From the NCBI GenBank assembly GCA_026986235.1, contig JALSOY010000152.1, positions 1-11,301 on the forward strand: DNA of 11,301 nt, read 5' to 3'. Of the stretch, positions 1-7,451 are shown one piece after another. The notes under the pieces were generated by a model. That model was not told the origin of the DNA and did no database searches. It saw only the letters and a program-made list of their open reading frames with translations. Origin of the DNA: Caldifarciminota bacterium (GTDB lineage Bacteria > Hydrothermota > Hydrothermia > B15-G9 > WFZT01). Position 1 is the stretch's first letter; each line of letters opens with the position of its first letter. The position numbers and the translations under genes are program-made.

Positions 1-897
1 CGAACGGGGGAGGTGAAAATTGGTTATGAGGGCATCTATGACATCAAATTTGAATCCCGGATATATGAAAAGGTCAGTATAACCCCGTGAAGGACCTTTC
101 CCGAGTTTCCATGTCTCAAGTGATCTTGTTACGGTCGTTCCGCAACCAAAGATCTTCGATCCCCTCTCCTTTGCTCTGATTATCACCCGCTGTGTCTCTT
201 CCGGAATCTCGAAGTATTCACTGTCCATCTTGTGTTCCTCCACTATTTCGGTCTTAATGGGTTTAAATGTACCGAGTCCCACATGGAGGATGACGAATTT
301 AATTTCAACACCTCTGTCCCTCAGGGTTTTCAGAATGTGTTCCTCGAAATGTAACCCTGCCGTGGGTGCGGCAATGGAGCCGGGTACCTCTGCAAAAACC
401 GTTTGATACCTCTTTTCGTCAATTTCTGTGTCACTCCTCCGAATGTAGGGTGGTAGTGGCACATGTCCGTATTTTTCAAGTACATCAAGAATATTCTCAC
501 CGATCTCGATTATCCTTGATCCATCTTCATGTTTTTCAAGGACCTTTGCGGGTATTCCGCCTTCAAGAATTATGGTCTCTCCAGGCCTTGCCTTTCTTCC
601 CGGTTTGACAAGGGCTTTGAAAATCTTCTCCCCTCGAATCTCTGTTACGAGAAGCTCGACCTTTCCTCCAGTTGTCATCCTCCTTCCGTAAATTCTTGCT
701 TTTATGACCTTGCTTTTATTTAAAACAAGAACATCACCGGGGTTGAAGAACCTGACTATATCTCTGAATTTCAGGTGCTTGATTTCAAAAGGTTCCCTAT
801 TTAAAACGAGGAGTCGGGATTCAGACCTCTCGGGGGCAGGAAACTGTGCTATTAAATCCTGAGGAAGCTCGAAGTCAAATTCGTCAGTTCTTATCAT
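1..897 (-). CDS. queA: QueA, S-adenosylmethionine:tRNA ribosyltransferase-isomerase (C-terminus cut off by window)
   Basis: Cytosolic tRNA-modification enzyme that moves the ribosyl part of SAM onto preQ1 at the wobble base of GUN-anticodon tRNAs, giving epoxyqueuosine. The visible 299 residues start MIRTDEFDFELPQDLIAQ and show the family landmarks: an early PAPERSESRLLVLNR stretch, GDVLVLNKSKVIKAR, the PTAGLHFEE segment, HVGLGTFKPI, and near the edge YPGFKFDVIDALITNFHLPRS. The family is about 340 residues, so roughly 40 are missing beyond base 1. The start ATG at 897-895 overlaps the TGA of the upstream phosphodiesterase gene (ATGA), so it is the last visible gene of a ubiA-gdpD-queA operon and probably translationally coupled. 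Identification rests on several consecutive motifs and is very secure. Confidence 0.96.
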   Translation of the reverse strand, partial: MIRTDEFDFELPQDLIAQFPAPERSESRLLVLNREPFEIKHLKFRDIVRFFNPGDVLVLNKSKVIKARIYGRRMTTGGKVELLVTEIRGEKIFKALVKPGRKARPGETIILEGGIPAKVLEKHEDGSRIIEIGENILDVLEKYGHVPLPPYIRRSDTEIDEKRYQTVFAEVPGSIAAPTAGLHFEEHILKTLRDRGVEIKFVILHVGLGTFKPIKTEIVEEHKMDSEYFEIPEETQRVIIRAKERGSKIFGCGTTVTRSLETWKLGKGPSRGYTDLFIYPGFKFDVIDALITNFHLPRS

Positions 898-1598
898 GCC
901 TTAAGTCTTCTTTCCCTGATGGAGTAAACGAGATCCGGTCTGTTTGTTGAGATGCCATCAAAGCCTTTATCGATGAGTTTTTCCACGACGGACGGTCGGT
1001 CTTCTGCCCAGGAGATTGAGCCAAAGCCGAGGTTTTTCAAGTAGGATAAAAACTCTGAGTCCACAAGTTCATAGGGTTCCGGACTCCTGTCTTCCCAGCA
1101 TGGGTGAAAGTAATTGGCATTAAGAGCGGAGAGAATGGGAACAGGATCAATTATCACATCTGCAAAGAGTGCAGAAGTTTTGATAAAAGGGGACCTTTCT
1201 TTGACCATCCTCAATGCGTAGTGGTCAAAAGAGGCGATAATAGTCCCTTCGTCCGGGTAGTCCTGAAGGATTCGAATCAATGGATCGACGATTTTTCTGT
1301 CCTTTATCTCAATATAAAACTTAATTCGGCCTGAAAATTTCTCGATGACCTCTCTGAGATGTGGAATTCTGCAGTTATCCTGGAGGGAAATTTCTTCTAC
1401 TTCTTTGAATGTCATGTCTTTAAAGTATCTACCGCTTATGGCATAGTTGTGGACCACGATCACCTCGCCGTCTTTAGTTCTGTTGATGTCGAATTCTATG
1501 TAGTCAGCACCTGCCCTAACGGCCTCTTCAAAGGCCTTCAGTGTATTTTCGTGGTACAATCCGGAAAATCCCCTGTGGGCTATAATCACAGGTTCCAA
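894..1598 (-). CDS. Glycerophosphodiester phosphodiesterase family protein
   Basis: Predicted to hydrolyse glycerophosphodiesters to an alcohol and glycerol-3-phosphate, usually metal dependent, in a TIM-barrel fold. Taking the start below (234 aa), the sequence opens MEPVIIAHRGFSGLYHENT with the family HRG motif (H8, R9) and ENT. It continues with IEFDI (E35, D37), the second catalytic-type His in VVHN (H50), the IEIK strand (E97, K99) and the terminal GFDGISTNRPD signature. No signal peptide is seen, so it should act in the cytosol. I chose TTG at 1598 because GGGAGG at 1612-1607 lies 8 nt before it and the protein then begins just before the first barrel strand. A longer reading from 1694 would run 92 nt into ubiA and add a tail unlike the family. 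It sits 4 nt after the ubiA stop and overlaps queA by 4 nt. The substrate is unknown; phospholipid head-group turnover is plausible next to a prenyl-lipid enzyme. Confidence 0.9.
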   Translation of the reverse strand: MEPVIIAHRGFSGLYHENTLKAFEEAVRAGADYIEFDINRTKDGEVIVVHNYAISGRYFKDMTFKEVEEISLQDNCRIPHLREVIEKFSGRIKFYIEIKDRKIVDPLIRILQDYPDEGTIIASFDHYALRMVKERSPFIKTSALFADVIIDPVPILSALNANYFHPCWEDRSPEPYELVDSEFLSYLKNLGFGSISWAEDRPSVVEKLIDKGFDGISTNRPDLVYSIRERRLKA

Positions 1599-1602
1599 CT
1601 TC

Positions 1603-2433
1603 TCATCCTCCCAGGTAGATTGCAAGTAAAACAAAAAATATGGGTATCTTGATCGTATCAAGATACCGTTTGAGTTCTCTATTATCAAGCCCATCCCTGA
1701 TCCTCATACCGATCAGGATAATAGGAATATCGACAAATAAGAGGGTTATGTAAAGGTACACCCTGTTGTAAATCCCGATCCAGTAAGGGATAAGGGTTAG
1801 AAACACGAGTAATCCAAGTAAAAAGCGAGATAGAATTATAGATAGTTTTCTTCCAATAATCAATGGCAGGGTTCTGTATCCTCCGAGGGAGTCTCCATCC
1901 ATGTCGTGAATGTCTTTTAGAATTTCACGGTATAGCTGGAAGACATAGGAGAGGAGAAACGGGAAAAAGAGTGGGCCATAATTCCCTGTCAATACTCCGC
2001 CAATGAAAAATGTGGCAGAGGAGATCAGGGCAACGGCGATGTTGCCGTATATGTGAAATTTTTTCAAAACCAGGTTATACGCAAGGGTTAAGAAAAACAG
2101 GCAGGAAGTGAAGATCAGCACTTTGTAGCCAAGAATGTATGCCGGAGTAAAAATCATGGTTAGGAGTATTACTGAAAGAAGGTAGGCTTCTTTGAGGGAT
2201 ATTCTGCCACTGACAAGAGGTCTTTCCGGATGCGCAATGAGATCTATCCTGAAGTCCCTTATATCGTTTGAAATATTGGCAAAGGCGGTTCCTGCAAAAA
2301 AGATCAGAGAGGCAAGGAGTATTTTGCTCAAATTCCTGCATCCCGCCATAAAACACGAAAAAAGCACTATAATCACTGTAAGGGAGCAGTTGATGAATCT
2401 GATAAACTTCAGGTGGTCGAGAATTTTTTTCAT
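1603..2433 (-). CDS. UbiA-family prenyltransferase, resembling digeranylgeranylglyceryl phosphate synthase
   Basis: Integral membrane enzyme of 276 aa, a typical UbiA-family length, with about eight or nine hydrophobic helices. Both Asp-rich motifs that bind prenyl diphosphate via Mg2+ are intact: ND-x2-D-x3-D (N56, D57, D60, D64) followed by AHPERPLVSGRIS, and REILKDIHDMDGD (D174, D177, D179, D181). The flanking pattern (PxRPLxSGRIS; YNLxLKK...GNIAVAL; GGYRTLP) is closer to my memory of the archaeal-type digeranylgeranylglyceryl phosphate synthase/chlorophyll synthase branch than to UbiA or MenA proper, but this cannot be proven by eye. It leads the ubiA-gdpD-queA operon. The ATG is 9 nt from a perfect TATAAT, has no Shine-Dalgarno, and the transcript is probably leaderless. 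Alternative roles include quinone or other aromatic prenylation. Confidence 0.88.
   Translation of the reverse strand: MKKILDHLKFIRFINCSLTVIIVLFSCFMAGCRNLSKILLASLIFFAGTAFANISNDIRDFRIDLIAHPERPLVSGRISLKEAYLLSVILLTMIFTPAYILGYKVLIFTSCLFFLTLAYNLVLKKFHIYGNIAVALISSATFFIGGVLTGNYGPLFFPFLLSYVFQLYREILKDIHDMDGDSLGGYRTLPLIIGRKLSIILSRFLLGLLVFLTLIPYWIGIYNRVYLYITLLFVDIPIILIGMRIRDGLDNRELKRYLDTIKIPIFFVLLAIYLGG
1607..1612 (-). promoter_or_regulatory. Shine-Dalgarno for the phosphodiesterase gene
   Basis: GGGAGG on the minus strand, 8 nt before the TTG at 1598, inside the end of the ubiA gene. It decides the TTG start. It is the only strong Shine-Dalgarno I see in the window, and it belongs to an internal operon gene, unlike the operon-leading genes, which have none. 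Confidence 0.7.
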
Positions 2434-2435
2434 GA

Positions 2436-2471
2436 CTTTAACATTATAGTGTGGAAGCCATGGAGGTTGAA
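2436..2471 (-). promoter_or_regulatory. Promoter of the ubiA-gdpD-queA operon
   Basis: Minus-strand -10 TATAAT (2448-2443, 6/6 to consensus) with a weak -35 TTCAAC (2471-2466, 3/6) at 17-nt spacing. The predicted +1 is near 2436, only 3 nt before the ATG at 2433. The -35 lies on the same bases as the -35 of the divergent yfhO promoter. Confidence 0.6.
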
Positions 2472-2502
2472 TGAATCAAGTAGCCTCAATATAATTAAGC
2501 TT
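2467..2502 (+). promoter_or_regulatory. Promoter of the yfhO-GT2-ABC transporter operon
   Basis: TTGAAT (2467-2472, 4/6 to consensus), then a 17-nt spacer, then TATAAT (2490-2495, 6/6). The predicted +1 is near 2502, giving a 4-nt leader before the ATG at 2506. No Shine-Dalgarno fits. This promoter and the ubiA promoter are back to back in a 72-bp gap and overlap at the -35. Confidence 0.65.
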
Positions 2503-2505
2503 CCC

Positions 2506-4887
2506 ATGGCAAGAAAGAGAAAAAGGCATGAAAAAAAAGCGAGGGAGTTTAAAGACTCCAATTTTATTGTTCTCATCATCATCCTTGCCCTTGTTTACTT
2601 TTACAGGATTCTCTCGCCTGGAGTAATGGTTTTTGCCACTGATCAGATCACTGCCGGATATCCTATTCGTGTGTTTCACGCATTCGTTCTAAAGGCTTTC
2701 CATCACATTCCGTTCTGGGATCCATACCTTTTTTCGGGTATTCCTTTTATTGACGCATTCCATGGAGATATTTTTTACCCATTTTCATTCCTCAGGGTCT
2801 TTTTACCTCCGCATATAGTACTTAACTGGTTTTTTATTGTACACACCATTCTCGCGGGTGTTTTCATGTATCTCTACTTAAGACTTCTGAGATTTGATAG
2901 GGGGGTATCCTTTCTTATTGCAGTATCTTTCATGTTTACCGGCACACTGGTTTCCCTCACCTATCCCGGGCACGATGGAAAGATGGCTGTTTCTTCTTTC
3001 ATACCTCTGGTCTTCTACCTTTTACACATGGGTTACGAGAAAGAGAAATTTGGTTACTTCGCGCTCGCCGGCGTTTTCATGGGGTTTGGCATCCTCTCTC
3101 CCCATGTGCAGATGATGTATTACCTCTACCTTGCCTCTTTCATCTATATGGTTTTTCTCTTTATCATGAAGTTTCGTCAGGGAAATACATCGTCAGCGGT
3201 CAAACTGGCTGTATTTTACGGGATTGCCGTATTCTTCTCGCTTCTGATTGGAGCTGTTCAGCTTCTTCCTGGATACGAGTATGTTGCAAAGTTTTCCCCC
3301 AGGGGTGCTGGCAACAGGGGTTATGAATTTGCGACATCCTGGTCACTGCCGTGGGAGGACTTTTTAAGTGCTTTTTTTGCAAAATTCTCCGGTTTCCTTG
3401 ACTCTTACTGGGGGAGAAATCCTTTCAAGCTCAACACCGAATATGTGGGAGCTCTCGCCGGATTTCTCGGATTTTCCGGTTTTTTTAACAGAAAGAGGAA
3501 AGACCTTGCCCTAATCTTTGGAGTAATTGCCGGATTTTTCACGCTCATTGCACTCGGTGGGTTCACACCTGTTTATAGAGTCTTTTATTACATTCTGCCG
3601 GGGATAAAGAAATTCCGTGCGCCGAGTATGAGCTTCATTTTTGTGGCATTCTCCCTTAATGTCGTTGCGGCGTCCGGGTTTGAATACTTTCTTTCACTAA
3701 AAGAGAGTAGAGACTTTAAGAAATTCTGGATAGCAGCTGGGGTGATCCTCGTCCTGGGTTTAGTGGGGTTTTTGTGGAAGGGGCTTCTGGTCGGGATAAT
3801 TAAAGGCCTTTTCGTAAAAACTGACAGGCAGCTTGCAGTTTTGAACAAATACTATGGCAATATTCCTCTTGCCTTTGTGAGATTTTCCATAGTTGCCGCA
3901 CTCGTGCTTTATCTTCTGAGAGGCAGATTTAAATTCACGATACCTGTTCTTGCCGTTGTTGTTATTGCAGACCTCTGGTCTATTGACTGGAACTTTCTGA
4001 AGACCCTGCCCGGTCCTGATAAATACTACGCAAAGGATGGGGTCGTCAGGGAGCTGGAAAAGGATAGGAGTATTTACAGGGTATTCCCCATATTTTACAG
4101 GATAGACAGTAACTATCTTATGCTTTACAGGATCGAATCCATAGGTGGCCACCATGGTAACCAGTTCCAGAGGTATCAGGAATTTCTCGGTAATCCCCAC
4201 CACTTCATGTTCAGACCTCAGGACGAGCCCTACCTATACAACTATCCATGGTTCGTTGACCTTTTAAATGTGAAGTATGTTATATCCCAGCCCATACCTC
4301 GGGACCTCTCGCCGTACAGGAGAAATGTGGAACTTTACAGGATGCTTTACCCCATTAGCAATTTCGTCAACGACACATCGAGATTTGAACTCTTAAAAAT
4401 CGTTCCAGGTCCGGAAAATCAGAGGATTGCCATATACAGAAATAAAAAGGTCCTTCCCCGGGTTTTTGCAGTTGACTCTATCGAAGTCCATAGTGGGAAA
4501 GAAGCTCTTGAAAGGATGAAGACCAACTTTGATCCCCGGAAGGTAGCGATTGTAGAAAGAAGTGTTGGCCTTAAACCTGATACCGGGAAACTGGAATTTT
4601 CATTTAATATGCAGGACTACACACCAGATTACTGGAAGTTCGAGTATGAACTCAATAAGCCTGCTTTTATTGTCTTCAGTATGAACAATTATCCGAAGCT
4701 AAAGGTATATGTGGACGGAAAACCTGTTAAAACCTACCAAACAGACTACATTCTCCTTGGCTTTGCAGGGGAGAAGGGAAAACATACCGTTGAGGTAAAA
4801 TACGATTCCAGAGACTACAACCTTCTGGGGCTTTTGAGTGTATTGACGGTATTTGTTTCAATAGCCCTGGTACTTGTAAAGGTATGA
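2506..4887 (+). CDS. YfhO-family polytopic membrane protein (putative GT-C-type glycosyltransferase)
   Basis: A 793-aa membrane protein: a basic cytosolic start (MARKRKRHEKKAR), roughly a dozen hydrophobic segments beginning near residue 20, then a soluble C-terminal part and a final helix before the stop. Family-like landmarks are an early DQ...GYPIR loop, WDPYLFSGIPF...GDIFYP, YPGHDGKM, and a C-terminal beta-rich region with PKLKVYVDGKPVK...HTVEVKYD. In Bacillus, YfhO works with the GT2 enzyme CsbB to move a sugar from undecaprenyl phosphate to lipoteichoic acid. A CsbB/GtrB-like gene follows here directly through an ATGA overlap, so the same division of labour is inferred, with an unknown acceptor. 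I start at 2506 because the promoter leaves a 4-nt leader. A reading from 2413 would add 31 unlikely residues and cross the promoter. Confidence 0.85.
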   Translation: MARKRKRHEKKAREFKDSNFIVLIIILALVYFYRILSPGVMVFATDQITAGYPIRVFHAFVLKAFHHIPFWDPYLFSGIPFIDAFHGDIFYPFSFLRVFLPPHIVLNWFFIVHTILAGVFMYLYLRLLRFDRGVSFLIAVSFMFTGTLVSLTYPGHDGKMAVSSFIPLVFYLLHMGYEKEKFGYFALAGVFMGFGILSPHVQMMYYLYLASFIYMVFLFIMKFRQGNTSSAVKLAVFYGIAVFFSLLIGAVQLLPGYEYVAKFSPRGAGNRGYEFATSWSLPWEDFLSAFFAKFSGFLDSYWGRNPFKLNTEYVGALAGFLGFSGFFNRKRKDLALIFGVIAGFFTLIALGGFTPVYRVFYYILPGIKKFRAPSMSFIFVAFSLNVVAASGFEYFLSLKESRDFKKFWIAAGVILVLGLVGFLWKGLLVGIIKGLFVKTDRQLAVLNKYYGNIPLAFVRFSIVAALVLYLLRGRFKFTIPVLAVVVIADLWSIDWNFLKTLPGPDKYYAKDGVVRELEKDRSIYRVFPIFYRIDSNYLMLYRIESIGGHHGNQFQRYQEFLGNPHHFMFRPQDEPYLYNYPWFVDLLNVKYVISQPIPRDLSPYRRNVELYRMLYPISNFVNDTSRFELLKIVPGPENQRIAIYRNKKVLPRVFAVDSIEVHSGKEALERMKTNFDPRKVAIVERSVGLKPDTGKLEFSFNMQDYTPDYWKFEYELNKPAFIVFSMNNYPKLKVYVDGKPVKTYQTDYILLGFAGEKGKHTVEVKYDSRDYNLLGLLSVLTVFVSIALVLVKV

Positions 4888-5807
4888 GGGGCAAAACAGA
4901 TGTCTCACTTATAATCCCTGCAATGAACGAAGAGGAAAACATACCCCTTCTCTTCGAGCACATCCACGAATTTCTATTAAAAGAGAATTTACTTGACAGG
5001 TGGGAGGTTGTTATCGTTGATGACGGCTCCGGTGATGGCACCTACAGTAAGATTCTTGAGACGATGGAAAAGTATCCCGATCTCAAGGTAAAGGTCAGGA
5101 GACACCAGAAGAACCTCGGTGTAACTGCGGCTCTTGAGACCGGATCAAAGGTGGCGTCAGGTGACATTCTCGTATTTTTCCCGGCCGACCTCCAGTTTCA
5201 CATCGACGATGTAAAAAGGCTTGTTGACAGGATCGCTGATGGTTACGATCTCGTTACTGGGAAGAAGAGGGGCAGGTACGAGAAGGCCTTCGTTTCAAAG
5301 GTTTACAATTACCTCTCGAAGTTACTCTTTCGGATTCCCGTTTCAGACATGAATTCTATAAAAGCTTTCAAGAAGGAGATTATCGAGAACATACCTTTGA
5401 GAAAAGACTGGCACAGGTACATAGTGCCACTGGCGTATTACAAGGGGTACAGTCTGGCGGAGGTGGAGGTAAATCTGTATCCACGGGCGCACGGTAAGTC
5501 CAAGTTTAAGGGATTGAAAAGGGTGATAATTGGCTTTTTTGATCTGCTTGCCGTAAAGTTCCAGCTTTCCTTCATGAGGAAGCCCATGCTGTTTTTTGGA
5601 ACAATAGGTGGCATCTCCACCACCCTCGGTATTCTTGTGGGACTGTTTGCAGTTTACATGAGGGTATTCAGACACCATGGCTACAGGCCGCTTATTTATC
5701 TCACGATGTTTCTCGTAATCTCGGGTCTGATCCTGTTTACAGTAGGTCTTATGGGTGAGATGATAGCGGGACTTTACGACTTAATTGAGAAAAAGTGCAG
5801 AGATTAG
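4884..5807 (+). CDS. GT2 glycosyltransferase, GtrB/CsbB/dolichol-phosphate-mannose-synthase-like, membrane anchored
   Basis: A 307-aa enzyme predicted to load a sugar onto a polyprenyl phosphate at the inner face of the membrane. The N-terminal GT-A domain shows SLIIPAMNEEENI (8-20), VVIVDDGSGDGT (D46, D47) and LVFFPADLQ (96-104). The C-terminal part has two hydrophobic hairpin segments (about 232-260 and 270-298), as in GtrB and CsbB. One oddity is that the usual D-x-D reads P100-A-D102, so the first Asp is Pro; D102 is retained. The ATG overlaps the yfhO TGA by ATGA, and AAAGG sits just before it, so the two are coupled. Its 3' end overlaps the permease gene by 13 nt. The sugar donor and final acceptor cannot be read from the sequence. 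Confidence 0.9.
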   Translation: MRGKTDVSLIIPAMNEEENIPLLFEHIHEFLLKENLLDRWEVVIVDDGSGDGTYSKILETMEKYPDLKVKVRRHQKNLGVTAALETGSKVASGDILVFFPADLQFHIDDVKRLVDRIADGYDLVTGKKRGRYEKAFVSKVYNYLSKLLFRIPVSDMNSIKAFKKEIIENIPLRKDWHRYIVPLAYYKGYSLAEVEVNLYPRAHGKSKFKGLKRVIIGFFDLLAVKFQLSFMRKPMLFFGTIGGISTTLGILVGLFAVYMRVFRHHGYRPLIYLTMFLVISGLILFTVGLMGEMIAGLYDLIEKKCRD

Positions 5808-6703
5808 TCGTTCTTTTTTCCCTCGTGTCGCTTGGCTACTTTGTGGGGAGCTTCAGTAATCCACAGATTTTACACCTCAGAATCATCAGGTTTATTCTGG
5901 CCGTTGCGACAGGAGTTTCTCTCTCATCAGGAGGAGCGGTTTTACAGACGGTATTTTTAAATCCTCTCGCTGAGCCCTACATAGTGGGTATTACAGGGGG
6001 TGCTCTCACGGGCTATTCTATTGTTATCCTCATGGGATTTTACAGCTTCACCCTGCTTTCGACCGGGGCATTTCTGGGAGCAATTACGGTGATACTGGGG
6101 ATTTATGCATTTTCTACGAGAAAAGGGGTTCTCGACCTCAGATCTCTTCTCCTCGGAGGAGTTGTTTTTAATTTTTTCAGCTATAGCAGTGTGTTGCTTG
6201 TTATGACTTTAAAAAGGCAGGGTATTGAGAGAATCCTGTACCTTCTGTGGGGAAGTTTTGGTGTGGTACTCTCGGAAAGAGAACTGGTTTTTTCCGTCTC
6301 TGGTATAACCATAATGTTCCTCATTTTCTTCATTTTTTTGTATTATCATCGTGCGTTTGACGCACTCTCCCTGGGTGAGGATGAGGCGTACTCTGTGGGT
6401 GTGGATGTAAACTTCATGCGAAAACTCACCTTTGTCCTTACTTCCATTTCGACGGCAATTTTGATATCAATCGTGGGTGCCATAGGTTTCGTGGGGCTTA
6501 TCTCTCCACACATCGCGAAAATGATGGGTTACAGGAACCACTCAGGTATTCTCGTCGTCTCCACCCTTTCGGGAACTATTATCTTACTTCTGGCAGATAT
6601 GATCTCGAGGTACCTTTTCCCTATAGAGTTTCCCGTGGGTGTGATAACATCGCTAATCGGCGTTCCTTTCTTCTTCTACATTCTGACAAAAAATGGGAGT
6701 TGA
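5795..6703 (+). CDS. BtuC/FecCD-family ABC transporter permease
   Basis: Membrane half of a type II importer for cobalamin, haem or ferric-siderophore, 302 aa with many hydrophobic helices. Recognisable family segments are GGAVLQTVFLNPLAEPYIVG (46-65, matching the BtuC GAVMQ...NPLADPYLLG motif) and the ATPase-coupling stretch GAIGFVGLISPHIAKMMG before the last helices. It is a little short for the family (about 320-350), with a brief N-terminus. The GTG at 5795 is the first possible start, because an in-frame TGA lies at 5786-5788. It overlaps the glycosyltransferase gene by 13 nt and the ATPase gene by 11 nt. No binding-protein gene is adjacent; a BtuF-like gene at 9330 on the same strand is the likely partner. 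Substrate assignment to cobalamin is inference from that BtuF-like protein. Confidence 0.92.
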   Translation: MQRLVVLFSLVSLGYFVGSFSNPQILHLRIIRFILAVATGVSLSSGGAVLQTVFLNPLAEPYIVGITGGALTGYSIVILMGFYSFTLLSTGAFLGAITVILGIYAFSTRKGVLDLRSLLLGGVVFNFFSYSSVLLVMTLKRQGIERILYLLWGSFGVVLSERELVFSVSGITIMFLIFFIFLYYHRAFDALSLGEDEAYSVGVDVNFMRKLTFVLTSISTAILISIVGAIGFVGLISPHIAKMMGYRNHSGILVVSTLSGTIILLLADMISRYLFPIEFPVGVITSLIGVPFFFYILTKNGS

Positions 6704-7451
6704 ATTCAGAGACTTAACAGTTTCATACGACGGATCAAATGTTGTGCTTGAGGGTATCAACTGGACGGTGAGAAAGGGGGACTTCTGGTCGGTAATTGGT
6801 CCAAACGGTGCAGGTAAGTCAACGCTCTTTAAAGCTCTTTTAAAGAGGACATACATTCACGGTGGGGACATCCTGATTGATGGTAACTCCATCCTGAACA
6901 TGAAGATGCATGAAATTGCAAAACGGGCTGGAGTGCTTCTTCAAACTGAGATATACGAAAGGTCAATGAAAGTTAAAGACTATGTGATGCTGGGTAGATT
7001 CCCACATTTAGGGTTTTATAGCAAACCAGGGAAGGTGGATGAGAATATCGTCTTTGATGCTCTGCAGAAAACGGGATCCCTTGATCTCAGGAACAGATTG
7101 ATAGGGGAACTGTCTTCAGGTGAGTTTCAGAGGGTGAGAATTGCACGAATCCTGGCACAGGAGTCAGAGTACATATTTCTTGACGAGCCGACGGCTCATC
7201 TTGACTACGCACACAGGTTTGAAGTTATGGAACTTCTAAAGAATATCGGGAAGACGGTGGTCTGTATCCTCCACGACTTTGACCTTGCGTACAGATATGC
7301 AGAAAAAATCATGGTTTTACACTCAGGCAGGAAGGTCGAAGAGGGAGTTACTCAAATTATTTTCAGGGACGATCTCTTTCAGAATGTATTCCGAGTGAGA
7401 ATTACCCGCACCGACACCCACATCAACATAGATCCTCTACTCGAGGGATGA
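6693..7451 (+). CDS. BtuD/FhuC-family ABC transporter ATP-binding protein
   Basis: Cytosolic ATPase of 252 aa that should drive the permease encoded immediately upstream. Complete catalytic set: aromatic A-loop Y12, Walker A GPNGAGKST (36-44), Q-loop Q84, signature LSSGE (140-144), Walker B YIFLDE (160-165), D-loop HLD (169-171) and switch His H194 in CILHDFDLA. The overall order and length match BtuD/FhuC-type proteins. The ATG lies within the last 11 nt of the permease gene, with no clear Shine-Dalgarno, so coupled translation is likely. It is the last gene of the plus-strand operon; its final 15 nt overlap the end of the convergent arsR gene, and a hairpin with a T-rich tail begins at its stop codon. 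Nothing is missing, so it should be active. Confidence 0.94.
   Translation: MGVEFRDLTVSYDGSNVVLEGINWTVRKGDFWSVIGPNGAGKSTLFKALLKRTYIHGGDILIDGNSILNMKMHEIAKRAGVLLQTEIYERSMKVKDYVMLGRFPHLGFYSKPGKVDENIVFDALQKTGSLDLRNRLIGELSSGEFQRVRIARILAQESEYIFLDEPTAHLDYAHRFEVMELLKNIGKTVVCILHDFDLAYRYAEKIMVLHSGRKVEEGVTQIIFRDDLFQNVFRVRITRTDTHINIDPLLEG

Noticed and set aside
1604..1606. ATG forming an ATGA with the ubiA stop
   Set aside because: This ATG is out of frame with the phosphodiesterase and meets a TGA after five codons, so it does not start a real gene, although the look resembles the other ATGA junctions.
1599..1694. N-terminal extension of the phosphodiesterase from ATG 1694
   Set aside because: The extra residues are the out-of-frame reading of the ubiA 3' end; a good Shine-Dalgarno points to TTG 1598.
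2413..2505. N-terminal extension of the YfhO protein from ATG 2413
   Set aside because: It would run through the ubiA start and both promoters and add residues unlike the family; ATG 2506 fits the promoter and the basic N-terminus.
3760..4203. 147-codon open frame opposite yfhO
   Set aside because: It lies entirely antisense to a well-supported gene and shows no motif or ribosome site; likewise other antisense frames in yfhO, the glycosyltransferase and queA.
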